A stretch of DNA of 64,000 nt, taken from contig BQMF02000221.1 in NCBI GenBank assembly GCA_027922465.2, positions 605,751 through 669,750 of the forward strand. The letters are read 5' to 3'. How positions within the stretch are numbered: position 1 is the stretch's first letter; each line of letters starts with the position of its first letter. This DNA is from Turritopsis dohrnii (taxonomy: Eukaryota > Cnidaria > Hydrozoa > Anthoathecata > Oceaniidae). Positions 22,755 to 33,382 of the stretch are shown here, one piece after another. The notes under the pieces are model-generated. The model did not search any database. It was not told the origin of the DNA and saw only the letters and a program-made list of their open reading frames with translations. The position numbers and the translations under genes are program-made.

Positions 22755-23245
22755 CTTAAGGTAGATTCACACTAGACGATTTTGCAGCTCATTTGGATCG
22801 GTGCATGCGCATACTTATGTGTTTACTGCAGTTACAAAACAATAACATCTTAATAAATTTTTATATGTGATGCTCCAGGGAATTTTGATAACAAACCATG
22901 AAACGTTATTATAAATACCGTTAAAACGTTGAAAGGAACAAAAGAAACAACAATAAAAGTTGTTCAGGTGAAGTAAAACTATCAACGTTTTATGGTCTGT
23001 TATCAAAATCCTTTGGAGCGTTGCATATATATTGGTACAGTCGTGTCGCGCCGTCTTAAACTGTCAATAGACCGGATAAAAGTTGGAGATAGCTCGACTT
23101 CAAGATAACGAGATTTATAGCGTGTTGTAAATGCTGACAAGATCTTTGTTCGAGAAAGGGACAGTCAACTGTATATATGTTGGTGATGAAAAAGTGAGCT
23201 GCTATTTCGCTAGTGAATTCGTGTAGTGTGAATCGCCCCTTAAAG
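22755..23245. mobile_element. MITE in the DOCK fragment intron
   Basis: Inverted ends: left CTTAAGGTAGATTCACACTA, right reading CTTTAAGGGGCGATTCACAC on the minus strand. A nested inverted repeat lies inside (GCTCCAGGGAATTTTGATAA near 22872 against TTATCAAAATCCTTTGGAGC near 22999). No coding capacity. Confidence 0.7.
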
Positions 23246-23452
23246 CAATTACTTGCTCATAAGACGAGGGATTACAGAAGGACCTTGTGGTAGGTTAAAG
23301 ACGTGTTATAGCGATTGTTGAATGAGAGGAACTGCCTATTTACTATATCTCCTTAATATGCGGCCACAATGTAATGAGGAAAAATAAAAGTTTTCGAGAA
23401 CAAAACCGATGTTCTCACGAACCATTAAGGCAGTGCTTAAAGTAATCCTAAA

Positions 23453-23567
23453 GCAAGTAGTTATAGCATTTTGATTGGCTAATGCAAGTAGTTATAGCAT
23501 TTTGATTGGCTAAAGCAAGTAGTTATAGCATTTTGATTGGCTAAAGCAAGTAGTTATACCATTGTAT
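23453..23567 (+). repeat. 31-bp tandem repeat, about 3.5 copies
   Basis: Unit GCAAGTAGTTATAGCATTTT followed by GATTGGCTAAA; three full copies and one partial copy. It lies in the same intron, just before the third DOCK exon. Confidence 0.85.
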
Positions 23568-23980
23568 TATGGTTGTTGTATTAAGGAGATAACTGTATTA
23601 TGGGATCGGTCAATTTTTTATGTGTATTGGTCACTTGATACCATATAATAGGTGTGAAGAAGCCTTATCGAAGAACAAAGCCCACATCTCTTTCGATCAA
23701 CGAGCTTACCAGAAGGAACTGGAGAAGAACTACCACCAGTTCGTCGAAAAGCTGGAACCGCTTTTGAAAAGTAAATTTGGTCAACTAAGAGGGTCGTTAC
23801 GGAAACGGTAACTTTTTGAATTGTTTTCATTGAGTTTTGTGATTTCCGCGTCCACTATGAATTTGTTTAGATGAATTTTGATTGATTTTTGTGTCAGCGA
23901 GGAAATGTTTTGTTTTCAGAGAGTCGTATAAAGTGGTGCGACCTGTGTCGTATACACAAGAACAACCTAGTCCGATGTAG

Positions 23981-25212
23981 ATCATTTCACTGGATGTAAA
24001 GATGATCGCGATCAGAATTCGAATCCAATCACCAATCAGGAACGATTGAATTTCACCAATCAAAAGCTTCAAAAGTTCCCTATTGATGCCCTACATGCAC
24101 CTGTATAATGACTAACAACATACACGCTCTTATTTACAATGTCTCGCTACACCTGCCTAATGTTCTTCTGACGTTTTTGTGATTCACACGTTAATTGAGG
24201 CAACACAGTTTTCATCATTGTTTTTTCTTGTCACGTGACCATGTATATACCAACCAATGGCATTGCCACAACGAGTTGAAATGGACGGTTCTTGCCACTG
24301 ACTGTTGAAATTAAATTGCGTCGATGGCTGGGCGTGTTCTAGCTTTCTCCGTTTTTTTCGTTTCTTCCGATCTTTGTAACGGTTTTTTCATAGGGACGTC
24401 CTTCATATAACTCCACGTGAAACATTCAAATTCAGTAAAATCGCACTGAATCGTACTTTACTATGTATTTCATCACATGCGCTTTGAAACCCTGGGTCTA
24501 GTTGAAAAAAGAGGGCGGTCAGGAATCGTTCGTTTCTTTAACCTAATATTTGCGCACAGAACGCTATTGTTTCTTTCACGTGACCACAAATAAAGCTTTT
24601 TAATTGGTTTACAGAATATTCCTCAACAAAAAAAGTTGATCTTGATCTGCAGAAATAACAAAAGCTTGTTGGAAGCTGAACGTTCCACTTAGTGTAACTC
24701 TCTCCTTGATTTACACGAAAAATGTTAATTCTTGTAAATAATTTCATCTATTTTTTTTTTTCCCTCAGATATATCTGAATGTGAATAAACGCTTGTCTAT
24801 CCTTACCAACATATCCTCATACCAAATCATCTTGTAGGACAGAATTGGACGTATAGTCCCATGTTACAAATGGCATATTTTACCAAATTACTCAAATTCC
24901 AAACGAGTCTAACGAACATTGCATTTGTTTGCATTACCAGACGGTCATAAATTACGTCACAACCCCTTGTTTTCAAACTGAGACATTCGCATAGTTGGTA
25001 ATGGCACCTCAGTGGCCTCCAAACACGACGATCTTTGAGTCCGCACTTTCTGCCTGACTACAGGAAGTTTGATTTACTCGATTCTGCAATTTATTAGTCA
25101 GTTCATTGAATCTTTGTTCAGCGGTTATTTGAACGTCTTTAAAGGCAAGAGACCCTGGGTTCAAGGTTGTTTAAGGCCCGGTAAAATGTAAACATTGTCA
25201 TGAACATCATGC
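23981..25212. other. No gene recognised
   Basis: About 1.2 kb following the DOCK stop codon. No exon of RAD54 upstream of its 25804 exon could be found here. Confidence 0.4.
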
Positions 25213-25430
25213 TAGTTGTAGAAGTAGTAATTCAACGAGTCTGGCAGTGAAAAGCGTTGATGAAAGAAGTGTATTTGAAGCAGAGCAGCACGCTTGGGTG
25301 GAAGAGTGATACGCCCTTGGCGACAAGTTTATCTACTGGGGAGATTATTCAAGGAGGAAAACTGTTGCAGACGAAACCTTTCGGATTCGCAAAAGTTGAC
25401 TTCTGCAAGTATGAAAAGTTGACAAACATA
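25213..25430 (+). repeat. Right copy of the inverted repeat pair
   Basis: Diverged inverted copy of 20750-20972. In the plus frame it reads an open stretch (LATSLSTGEIIQGGK) that is only partly preserved in the left copy, hinting at an old coding repeat whose family I do not recognise. Confidence 0.65.
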
Positions 25431-25496
25431 AATTTTTTTAGTGGTTACAAACATTGTTTATGGTGAAAAATTTTATTCCTGCATTTGTACATACGA

Positions 25497-25575
25497 CGAA
25501 GCATTTTTCCAGAAGATTGGTTCAAAAAAAATGCTCTTCATAGCAGTGGCTTTTTGTAGGCTTTGCCAACTGAGA
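25497..25575. repeat. Short palindromic MITE, partial copy 6
   Basis: Half-copy with AATGCTCTTCATAGCAGTGG followed by TTTGCCAACTG; the left half is degenerate. Confidence 0.5.
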
Positions 25576-25803
25576 ATATCTACGTGTAAATGGTCCTTGA
25601 GGTTTTGCTATGCAAGAAATAAGAAAGGCGCATATGGAGCCAACCAACGCAGTCAATTTATGTTAACTTTTGATTTATTTCCTCGGTATTCATACAACGC
25701 CTGCTATCAGTAAGTCTATTGCGTCCCCACTTGAGGCGTTAGTTATTTTTCGTTATTGTTGCGTCACGCCTGATTTTTGTTTCCATGGTTATTTGTGTTT
25801 AAG

Positions 25804-26852
25804 ACTGGCACTATTGAAGAGAAGATCATTCAACGCCAAGCTCACAAGAAGGCGTTGAGTAGTTGCGTTATTGATGAAGAAGAAAACGTGGAGCGACATT
25901 TCACCATGAACGATCTGAAAGATCTGTTCAAGTTTGACGAAAACACCAATTGCGATACTCACGACAGGTATAAAGGGCCAGTCCTATGGTTCATTCACTC
26001 TCCGTAGGCAGGGGCTAATAAAGACCGATTTTCACTTGCACATAATACAAGTTATCTCAAAAAACAGGATAACAAAAATACTGTCAACCCAGCCGGCACA
26101 TTTGTTAAAAAATCTCTGCGAAGGAGTGCATTTCTATATAAATATATACACAATTTCTATAAAAATGCTCTCCGCCGCAAAGACTTTTTGGCGGTTTTGC
26201 CCACTGGGAATGTCATTGCTATTTCACAAAATCCACGACAAATAATGCAGAAATAATGCAAAGATCGGCAGATGGTTTCACATCTTAACGTGCTTCAACT
26301 GTATTGCAGTTTTTGATTGTAAAACTATCAATCTAATCAAATGTTGCATCTGAATGCAGTCGGATAGATTTTCCAGTTATTAGTCTTGGCTGTTTTGCGT
26401 GAAATAATGAGAAATTAAAAGATTTCAATTCATTGCTCAATTCATAGCACTATGTAGCATGTGGAGGCATTCTAAGCCTATTTGGACACTCTAAAGAGCT
26501 CAAAATTTTCGTAGACCTGTTTAGTTTGTTTGCCGGCGCCCAAAAAATTCTTCTGTATTGCCCCTGGTAGGTTACAGAGGAATAAGTGATTGCCTGAATT
26601 CTACTTGAAAAACCGCTTGTTCAAATGGTATACCTTTTAGTTTTTGCAGGCTGAAATGCCGTCTATGTGTCAACAGCATCCAAACGAAGCCGCCCTCAGA
26701 TGACGCAGATTGATTGCACAAATGACTTGTCCATGTGGAACCATTGCGCCTCTTCGAAAGGCATTGTTGATATAGCATTTAGGCGGGCGTGGGATGCGGG
26801 CGTTTCGTTTGTGTTTCATCAAAAGTCTCACGAACAGATCACGGTTGCTTAG
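25804..26852 (+). pseudogene. RAD54L: Last two exons of RAD54, frameshifted
   Basis: Exon 25804-25967 encodes [20 protein letters not shown] and the [14 protein letters not shown] segment, characteristic of the region just after helicase lobe 2 of RAD54. RAD54 is the Snf2-family motor of homologous recombination. Exon 26650-26852 continues through a zinc-binding-like CRLC to PPSDDAD. A tandem duplication of ATTG (26709-26716) then places TGA directly after DAD. In another frame the family's C-terminus resumes (DCTNDLSMWNHC, AWDAGVSFVFHQKSHEQ) and ends at TAG. Removing the extra four bases would restore the family alignment. No earlier exon of this ~750-residue protein is present, so this is a broken 3' fragment or carries an assembly error. 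Confidence 0.85.
26088..26208. repeat. Short palindromic MITE, copy 7
   Basis: CCCAGCCGGCACATTTGTTA at the left and TTTTGCCCACTGGG at the right, with complementary internal halves. It lies in the RAD54 intron. Confidence 0.75.
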
Positions 26853-26930
26853 TAACAATGCATGAGATAATGCTGTGATATGATTGACTGTAAAATTTCT
26901 TCTGTAGGGTCAAAAGAGTTGACACTGCAT

Positions 26931-27060
26931 CAGTGGCCAAAATCGTTGAAACAGCCACTGCGGCGAAGAGCATTTTCATTGAAATTCTGTATAATATTTG
27001 TATGTCCTTTTATTAAAACATACCCCTTTTCGGTGGTTTCAACATATATTTGTCCACTGG
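26931..27060. repeat. Short palindromic MITE, copy 8
   Basis: CAGTGGCCAAAATCGTTGAA to ATTTGTCCACTGG; internal CACTGCGGCGAAGAGCATTT. It lies just left of the detectable palindrome arm. Confidence 0.7.
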
Positions 27061-27739
27061 AGCCCTGTGAAAGCAATGGAAATTTATCCATCACAGGTAA
27101 AGAATCCCATAAAGATACCAACAAAAACAATTGATATTATGAAGTTTGTATATAATGTAAATTTTATTTTTCAATAAAATGCTCGTTATGAAAATGCTCG
27201 AAAATGCCCATATTTTCTTTTTAGTTAAAGAAATTTTGACACGAACGCATGGTGATGACACGAAATCATCAAACATGAGAGAGGTACTCCCTCACAGTGT
27301 TTTTTCAGCAATGTGAAAATTTCAGTTTTGCTGAATCCTGTAAAAAAAAAAGTTTAGAAACTTATCAATTATAAAAGATGTTTCATAAATTCATCATTTT
27401 TTCCGAATTTAAATAAATCTTGATTAATTCGTTATTTTTTGCCATTTCAAATGTTTTTTACAGTTGACAATTTTTCAATTGCTTAAGATTCTTGTGTTGG
27501 TCGCACATTCTGCTAATGGATAAATAACTTGCCTTCTACTTCATCTTGACATCGCGTAGGGAGAAGGGACAGTAAAACTATGGTGATCCTGCCACAAAAC
27601 GGAACGATTCAATCCAATGAATGTATTCATTCAATGTATCAATGAAATATCTGTAACGTCTCAATACAACATAAAAACACAAAATTCTAAAAAAAAAAAC
27701 TTTTCATATTGACGAAAGTTTCAGTTCATAAATCAAATA

Positions 27740-29342
27740 ATGCTTCTACATTTTCGTATATACATCTTTCGTACTCTCTTCGCCACGTTATTGGCGTCAA
27801 AATCAAATCAACAGTTTTCATTGGATGGAATGTTTCATCAGCATGAAATCGGATTGGCACTGAATCTAACAACAACATTTGTGATGAAGAGAGATTTAGA
27901 ACACCAGTGTATGATCGACTGTTTCTATAAGGAAGGTTGCGAAGGAGTGAATATCGAAACTGTTCAACAACATGTTTTCTGTCATTTGTTTGTTTTCGAT
28001 CCATGTGTGTTTGTAAACTTCCAACAGTATAAGTTTGTGGTGAGAACAAATTTCAAGTTTCTGCACAAAAGGAGAAGAAGTGATTGCTTGTCTTTGTATG
28101 CTGATGGTATCAGAAAAAGTGGCATTTATAGAATCTCTCCCAATGGGATGGATACATTTCTAGCCTGGTGTGACATGGAAAGTAATGGTGGTGGATGGAC
28201 AGTGATACTTCGACGAACTGATGACGGACTAGAGTTCAACAAAACGTGGGACGATTACAAGAACGGTTTTGGTTCCAATCATGCATCGTTATGGTTAGGT
28301 AATGACAAAATCCATCAACTAACTGGCCACTGTATGAACGAACTTTTTGTGGAATTCACAAGCGACAATAACACAGAGAAATATGCTCGTTATTTTCAAT
28401 TTCAAGTTGGTTCAGAGGAGGACATGTATAAGCTGTCAATCGATGGATTCTGCCACTTTTGCAAAGACACTGCAGGAGACCAGTTGTCAATATACGATAA
28501 TATGACGTTTTCAACAACAGACCAAGACAATAATGGTGGACAATGTTCGTCAAATCACGGTGGAGGTGGCTGGTGGTTTTCATTATGTCACACAGGATAC
28601 ATGACCGGCTTGTATATGGAACCTTACCCAAATGGAAACACATGGGGCGACACGATCAAAGTGATGTACTCCGTGATGAAAACAAGAAGTAAGTCAAATA
28701 TTAAATGTACTTTCCATGAACTTATAGACTTTGCAAATGTTATATAAAGAAGACAGCTTTGTATGAATATTTTATTATTTATATTTTATAATTTATATTT
28801 TATCATTCTGACTCTTGATAGGGAAAAGGAAATGCCATTCCCACAAATTTTCTCAGGTATCATTCAAAATGTACATCATACAATAGGACGTATTAAATGT
28901 TTACTGAGTTCTTCTTATTCGTTAGCTGTTTAATTTTTCAGGAGCTATTATACTATCAGAAGGGAAACCGTCCAACCAATCCTCCGTGCGTGATGGTTAC
29001 ACGGCAAACTTTGGCAACGATGGATCACTTATCGGAAGAGCTCAGACAACTAAAGACAAGCCAAAGTGGTGGGAAGTGGATTTGTTAGAGGTTTCCAGAA
29101 TATTCAGAGTCAGAATTTACAACAGGGATGACTGCTGCCAACATAGGTTAACCTCTATTTACATTAAAGTGCGACCCACATACGACGCCATCTCTGTCAC
29201 ATGCAAACAACTGGGTGATGCTCTTAAAAAGCTTATTGTTGATCTACCTTGTGAAGCAGAAGGTCGATTTCTTCGTTTAGAACAACATAACAATGTTGAT
29301 TTGAACTTCAGAGAGTTGCAGGTATTTGGGATTTTTCCATAA
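27740..29342 (+). CDS. Secreted lectin-like protein: signal peptide, fibrinogen C-terminal domain, F5/8C domain (left-arm copy)
   Basis: Exon 27740-28688 (donor AA|GTAAGT) and exon 28942-29342 (acceptor TTTTTCAG) join in phase to about 449 residues. Residues 1-20 resemble a signal peptide. Residues 48-92 carry spaced cysteines (CMIDCFYKEGC, CHLF) resembling a PAN/apple module, tentatively. From C116 to about 316 is a fibrinogen-related domain: DGIRKSGIYRI, WCDMESNGGGWTVILRR, FNKTWDDYKNGFG, LWLGNDKIHQLT, a calcium-site-like TTDQDNNGGQCS and GGGGWWFSLCH. The second exon is an F5/8-type C (discoidin/fucolectin-like) domain: WWEVDLLEV, RVRIYNRDDCC, RFLRLEQ, ending LQVFGIFP. Such proteins bind glycans outside the cell, often in recognition or immunity; the ligand here is unknown. 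An identical copy faces it in the other arm and a broken paralogue lies at 19.2-20.4 kb. Confidence 0.9.
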
Positions 29343-29926
29343 AATTTTTCACACATATATATTTTGAAGAATGCAAATGATACTTGATTAGAACACTGGG
29401 TGAGGCACGGTGATTCGATTGATGTATATTCGAAGCGAGCACCCTTCACAATTGTGCTTTGTGCAAATTTTTATAAAAATCGGAGAAGTTTCATAATTTG
29501 GTCTTGGTTCATCGTACTTTGTTTTCCGTCGGTGGCGAAATGTGTAAAAACGCTGAGTTAATAATAAGGATTAAATCAACAGAACAGCATGCAAAACACT
29601 GAATGAACAAGTAGACAACAAGATGCAAACAAAATGCCCCTACATGCATTAGGATTTGTGAAAAATCAGCTGAAGCATCAAACATGAAATATTTTATGAC
29701 GTTTTTGAATTTCGAAAGAGAAAGTTGAACGATTTTTGAACAACTATATACAAATACGCCCTGGGCATTGTGAAAGCATAATTAATACAATAACAAACTT
29801 ATATAATATACATGTATATTAATATATTAATTTATTTCTAATTATATATACTCCTTTTTGTAAATATTTAGCTTTGTGTATAATAAAAGTTACTAAGTTC
29901 TAAAAAAAAATATATATTTCTAATTA
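29343..29926. other. Lectin 3' flank
   Basis: AT-rich sequence with ATATATTA-rich stretches near 29800-29920. No gene is recognised. Confidence 0.4.
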
Positions 29927-29975
29927 TTTGGGTGGGTTTGAACCACCGCCCTTTCGGCTAACAGCGGAATGCTGT
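29927..29975 (-). other. tRNA-Asn-like 3' half, degenerate
   Basis: On the minus strand GCTGTTAGCCGAAAGG is followed by GGTGGTTCAAACCCACC, closely resembling the anticodon loop (GTT) through T-arm of animal tRNA-Asn. The T-stem GGTGG/CCACC is perfect. The anticodon stem has a mismatch and no matching D-arm or acceptor 5' strand is present. It is a tRNA-derived fragment within a repeat, not a functional gene. Confidence 0.55.
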
Positions 29976-30624
29976 TGAAGATAAGTATGGGTTTCTTTTA
30001 TAGATTTGGGGTTTTTTTACCAGGACAATTTTGTTTCTGTGTACTGACTAAAACCGCCCCCACCAAGGTTGGGCGGCAAAGAAATATTTTGGGTACTTTT
30101 CTTAAAAACGCCATTTCATGCTATTTCAGAGCGTTAATATGCCGAGGTATTTTCGATCGAAGCAAGGGGTATTGAAGTACAACAAAAGGCCCATAGGTCT
30201 TAAGGTCGGCGCGAACTACTGTATGCTCAAAAATCTAAAGATCATAATCACTTTGCAAAAGAAATGATTAACTTTGTTGTAGAGCTCGAAAAACGGATCA
30301 AAAAAATGTATGGGATCGTTTCGCTACGACCAACCGTTACAGAGATATCATCGATCAAAAGTTTTGATGACGTCACAGACCCGTCCCTAAAAAAAGCTAC
30401 ACCCAAATTTTTTGTAACCCCGTCGCCTGTATCGCGGACCCCAAAAACGTCAGTTATCCCTATTGGCTACCGAGATAATTTCCCCTAAACGTCGCATTCG
30501 ATTAGGGTCTCAATGCAATGGTTTCACACTGACGTCGCACAAAATAAAATGAAATAGTCACTTTCACTATTTATCTACCATTTTGCGTGATAGACAAACA
30601 GAGAATCGGCTATTAATATATAGA
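29976..30624 (-). mobile_element. Helitron-type 5' end segment (minus strand)
   Basis: Read on the minus strand it starts TCTATATATTAATAGCCGAT. It then continues with GTCACGCAAAATGGTAGAT-like sequence, GTGCGACGTCAGTGTGAAAC, AATAGGGATAACTGACGTTT and CCGTTACAGAGATATC-type blocks that match the third plus-strand Helitron unit at 35634-36304. The match fades near 30283. The remainder has no recognisable 3' hairpin. Confidence 0.6.
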
Positions 30625-33174
30625 AGAAGGTGATATCAAGAGTCTACTCTTTGAAGCTGAGACCATCCAGCAACGCCTAAAAAATTTCTCGACGAAATAA
30701 ATCAATTTCACAGATTTCGAAACGCTTCGAAAGATATATGTCAAAAGGAAATGTTAACAGTGCACTAAAACTGCTCACAAACAACACCTCAAATGGCATC
30801 CTTCCACTAACCAATGAGACATATTAAAGTTGCGACAAAAACATCCTGAAGGTAAACGTGCCAATCCGGACATTTTGATCCAAGGAGAAATTCCAGAGGT
30901 CCATCCGGTGATTTTTGAATCGATAGATGAAGAACTTGTAAAAGAAGCCGCTCTTAAAACCAAAGGTGGTTCAGGCCCATCCGGCTGGTGTAAAATATTA
31001 GTTTCGAACCATTACGGGGGCGCCGGGGTTGACTTGAGAAGAGCCTTTTCAGAAATGATCAAGAAAATATGTACATCATGCGAACAAACAACAGGAGGAA
31101 CGTCCTCCTTAGAAGCCTTCCTCGCCTGCAGACTTATCTTCTTCGACAAAAATCCTGGACTACGACCAATAGGTGTAGGAGAAGTACTAAGACGCATAGC
31201 AGGGAAAGTTGTCATGAAGATTGTGAAAAATGACGTGAAAAAAGCTACTGGTGGGTTGCAAATGTGTGGTGGTCACGAATCCGGAGCCAAGGCTGCAATT
31301 CATGCGATGCAAGACATTTTTGCATGGAACGAGACAGAAGCTGTCCTCCTTGTTGATGCCGAAAACGCTTTTAATTCAGTGAATCGTCAAGCCATGCTAC
31401 ATAACATCCAGCACCTATGTCCTGAAATCTATGTTTTCGTCTATAACATCACACAAAGGCGCTACCCAAGGAGATCCCACCGCTATGGCTTCATATGCAC
31501 TAGCACTTGTTCCATTGTTAACTCTTCTTCTGCTTTTCGAAAATCCCGCTTTACAGGTAGCTTTTGCAGACGATATTACTGGTGCTGGCACACTTGAAAG
31601 ATTGCTCACATGATGGAATGTCCTTACCGAAGAAGGTAAAAAATATGGCTACTTCGCAAATGTCTCGAAATCATACCTAATCGTCAAACCCGAACATCTC
31701 GAAAAAGCGAAAAGAATATTTTCGGGTACCGAAATTAACATTACGTCAGCGGGAAAACGTCACCTAGGAGCTGTTATCGGTAGCTTGGACTTCAAGCATG
31801 AATACATAAACAACATGGTCAACAAATGGGAGGAAGAACTACACCTTCTCTCTGAAATCGCCAAAGTCCAACCGCAAGCCGCCTATGCTGCCTTCGTCTT
31901 TGGGTTTAAACATAAATTCACCTACGCCACGAGAACCATCCCTGGTCTTTCAGATCACCTAAGCAAAATCGAGAAGATTCTGCGACAAGAGCTTATACCC
32001 TCGATCATTGGAGAACACAATTGCTCAGACGACGAACGAAAACTACTAGCGCTACCGGTGAAGATGGGAGGCCTTGGAATCGATGAGGTTGAAAAAAGGG
32101 CCGATTTCGAATACGAGGCTTCACGAAAAATCACTGAAAAGCTGGTAAAAAATATAAAGAATCAAGATGCCATAGTCAAAGACAACACCATACATCAGAA
32201 AAGAGTGAAGCTTGAAATAAAAAAAATTAAAAAAGACGAACGAAACCAAAACGACCTCAAAGAAATTTTATCAAGAATGTCGCCAAAAGCTCAACGACAA
32301 CATGAAATTACGTTGGACGGGATGTCAAACTGGTTGACATCTCTACCACTAGAGGAATTCAACTTCAACCTCAATAAAAGAGAATTTTAGGATGCTCTAC
32401 GTCTACGCTATAATTGGTCAATTCCAAATTTACTATCCCGTTGTGCCTGTGGTGATTTATTCAATTTACATCATGCGTTAACTTGCAAAAACGGCGGTTA
32501 TGTAATCCGAAGGCACAATGACCTCAGAGATATTACAGCTACACTACTATCTGAAGTTTGCAACGATGTCGAAGTCGAGCCCGAACTGATAAAGTTGACG
32601 GGTGAAGTAATGCAATACGCCACCGCAAAGAGAAACGACGAAGTGCGTCTCGATATTGCTGCAAGGGATTTCTGGGTCAAAGGCCAAAGAACTTATCTGG
32701 ATGTCAGAGTCTTCGATCCGAACGCCCAAGAAACACCAGAATCTTCCACTGAAACGATGTTACCAGCGTAATGAAAATGAGAAGAAACGCCATTATAATG
32801 AAAGAATCCAACGTGTGGATCAAGGCAGCTTTTTTCCTTTGGGTTTTTTATTAGCGGGTGGAATGGCAGTCGAGGCGAAAGTTTTCTACGCGAGGATATC
32901 CGAGAAGATAGCTACAAAGCGCAACGTTGAACCAAGCGTTATCAAAGGGTGGATCAGAACAGTGATAAACTTTTCACTCATCCGTTCGATGCTGCTGATG
33001 TTGCGAGGCTCAAGAAGTCTTACAAAGAAGATCAACATGGTTGACGAAACCATTGCTGAAGTCACCAGGCATTGTTAAATCACTATTTATGTATATATTT
33101 TATATAAAAAAATTTTATTATTTTGTAAAATTTAATGAAGAAGGAAAATTAACTTTTAAAAATTAATATATAGA
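30612..33174 (+). mobile_element. Non-LTR-like reverse transcriptase element with 13-bp target duplication
   Basis: The 13-mer ATTAATATATAGA lies on both sides (30612-30624 and 33162-33174), enclosing about 2537 bp with broken coding sequence. The motif is itself the start of a Helitron read backwards, so the element inserted exactly at a Helitron end. The coding order from 30830 is an N-terminal RT segment, RT catalytic motifs, a thumb-like region, a zinc-knuckle-like segment and a C-terminal nuclease-like region. The element is probably 5' truncated. Confidence 0.8.
30830..33075 (+). pseudogene. Reverse transcriptase with C-terminal nuclease-like region, several frameshifts
   Basis: Segment 1 (30830 to about 31440) has RPIGVGEVLRRIAGKV, LQMCGGHESG and VLLVDAENAFNSV. 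A frame change leads to GATQGDP (31458-31478) and the catalytic AFADD (about 31563-31577). After a further break, GKKYGYF, YLIVKPEH, GKRHLGA and LPVKMGGLGI follow (to 32390). Next come a CACG...H...C segment near 32448-32495 and RLDIAARDFW...DVRVFDPNA, which has the acidic spacing of a PD-(D/E)XK nuclease, tentatively. Last is GGMAVEAKVFYARI and a SLIRSMLLMLRGSR end. The family is abundant in cnidarian genomes in my recollection; its clade name I leave open. Relative to the right-arm copy, this one has extra frame changes near 32535 and 32945-32970. Confidence 0.75.
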
Positions 33175-33262
33175 TAGCTGCCAAGACGGCGTCGCTCGCC
33201 GCCCATGTTCAGCCTACTTTGAGTTCACGAAAAATAAAATTAAGGAATTGGTTATGATACTG
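33175..33262 (-). mobile_element. Helitron 3' end (minus strand), hairpin form
   Basis: Read on the minus strand: ATTTTATTTTTCGTGA, then GGGCGGCGAGCGACGCCG hairpin sequence, then TCTTGGCAGCTA. This matches the end of the unit finishing at 36304, with CTAT replacing the canonical CTAG. It abuts the 13-bp repeat, so before the RT insertion it formed a head-to-tail junction with the minus-strand Helitron 5' end at 30624. Confidence 0.65.
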
Positions 33263-33382
33263 GTAATGAAAATATCAATATTTTAAGGACTAAGTGGAAC
33301 CTAACAAAATGGCAACTAAATTAAAGAAAGGTTTGTATATAGGTTGGATTAATCCTGATATAAACAGCGAGTAAAATATGTT

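Larger units (their letters stand above)
22001..23980 (+). pseudogene. Last four exons of a DOCK6/7/8-type guanine exchange factor (3' fragment)
   Basis: Exons 22001-22144, 22357-22475, 23652-23807 and 23920-23980 join in frame with GT/AG borders and end at a TAG. The product includes [49 protein letters not shown] and KCEEALSKNKAHISFDQ, diagnostic of the DHR2 catalytic domain C-terminus in the DOCK-C (zizimin-related, DOCK6/7/8) group. These proteins activate Rac/Cdc42. The coding sequence shows no internal damage, but the rest of a roughly 2000-residue protein is missing. The space upstream is occupied by a minus-strand lectin pseudogene and the SLC22 gene. It is best read as a duplicated 3' fragment; a nested gene with a very long intron is less likely. 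The short tail after DHR2 is lineage-specific. Confidence 0.8.

Noticed and set aside
23453..23567. CRISPR-like array
   Set aside because: The 31-bp units are directly adjacent with no spacers; the context is an animal intron.
31415..31609. Minus-strand ORFs within the RT element
   Set aside because: Antisense shadows of the RT catalytic region (GATQGDP and AFADD are on the plus strand).
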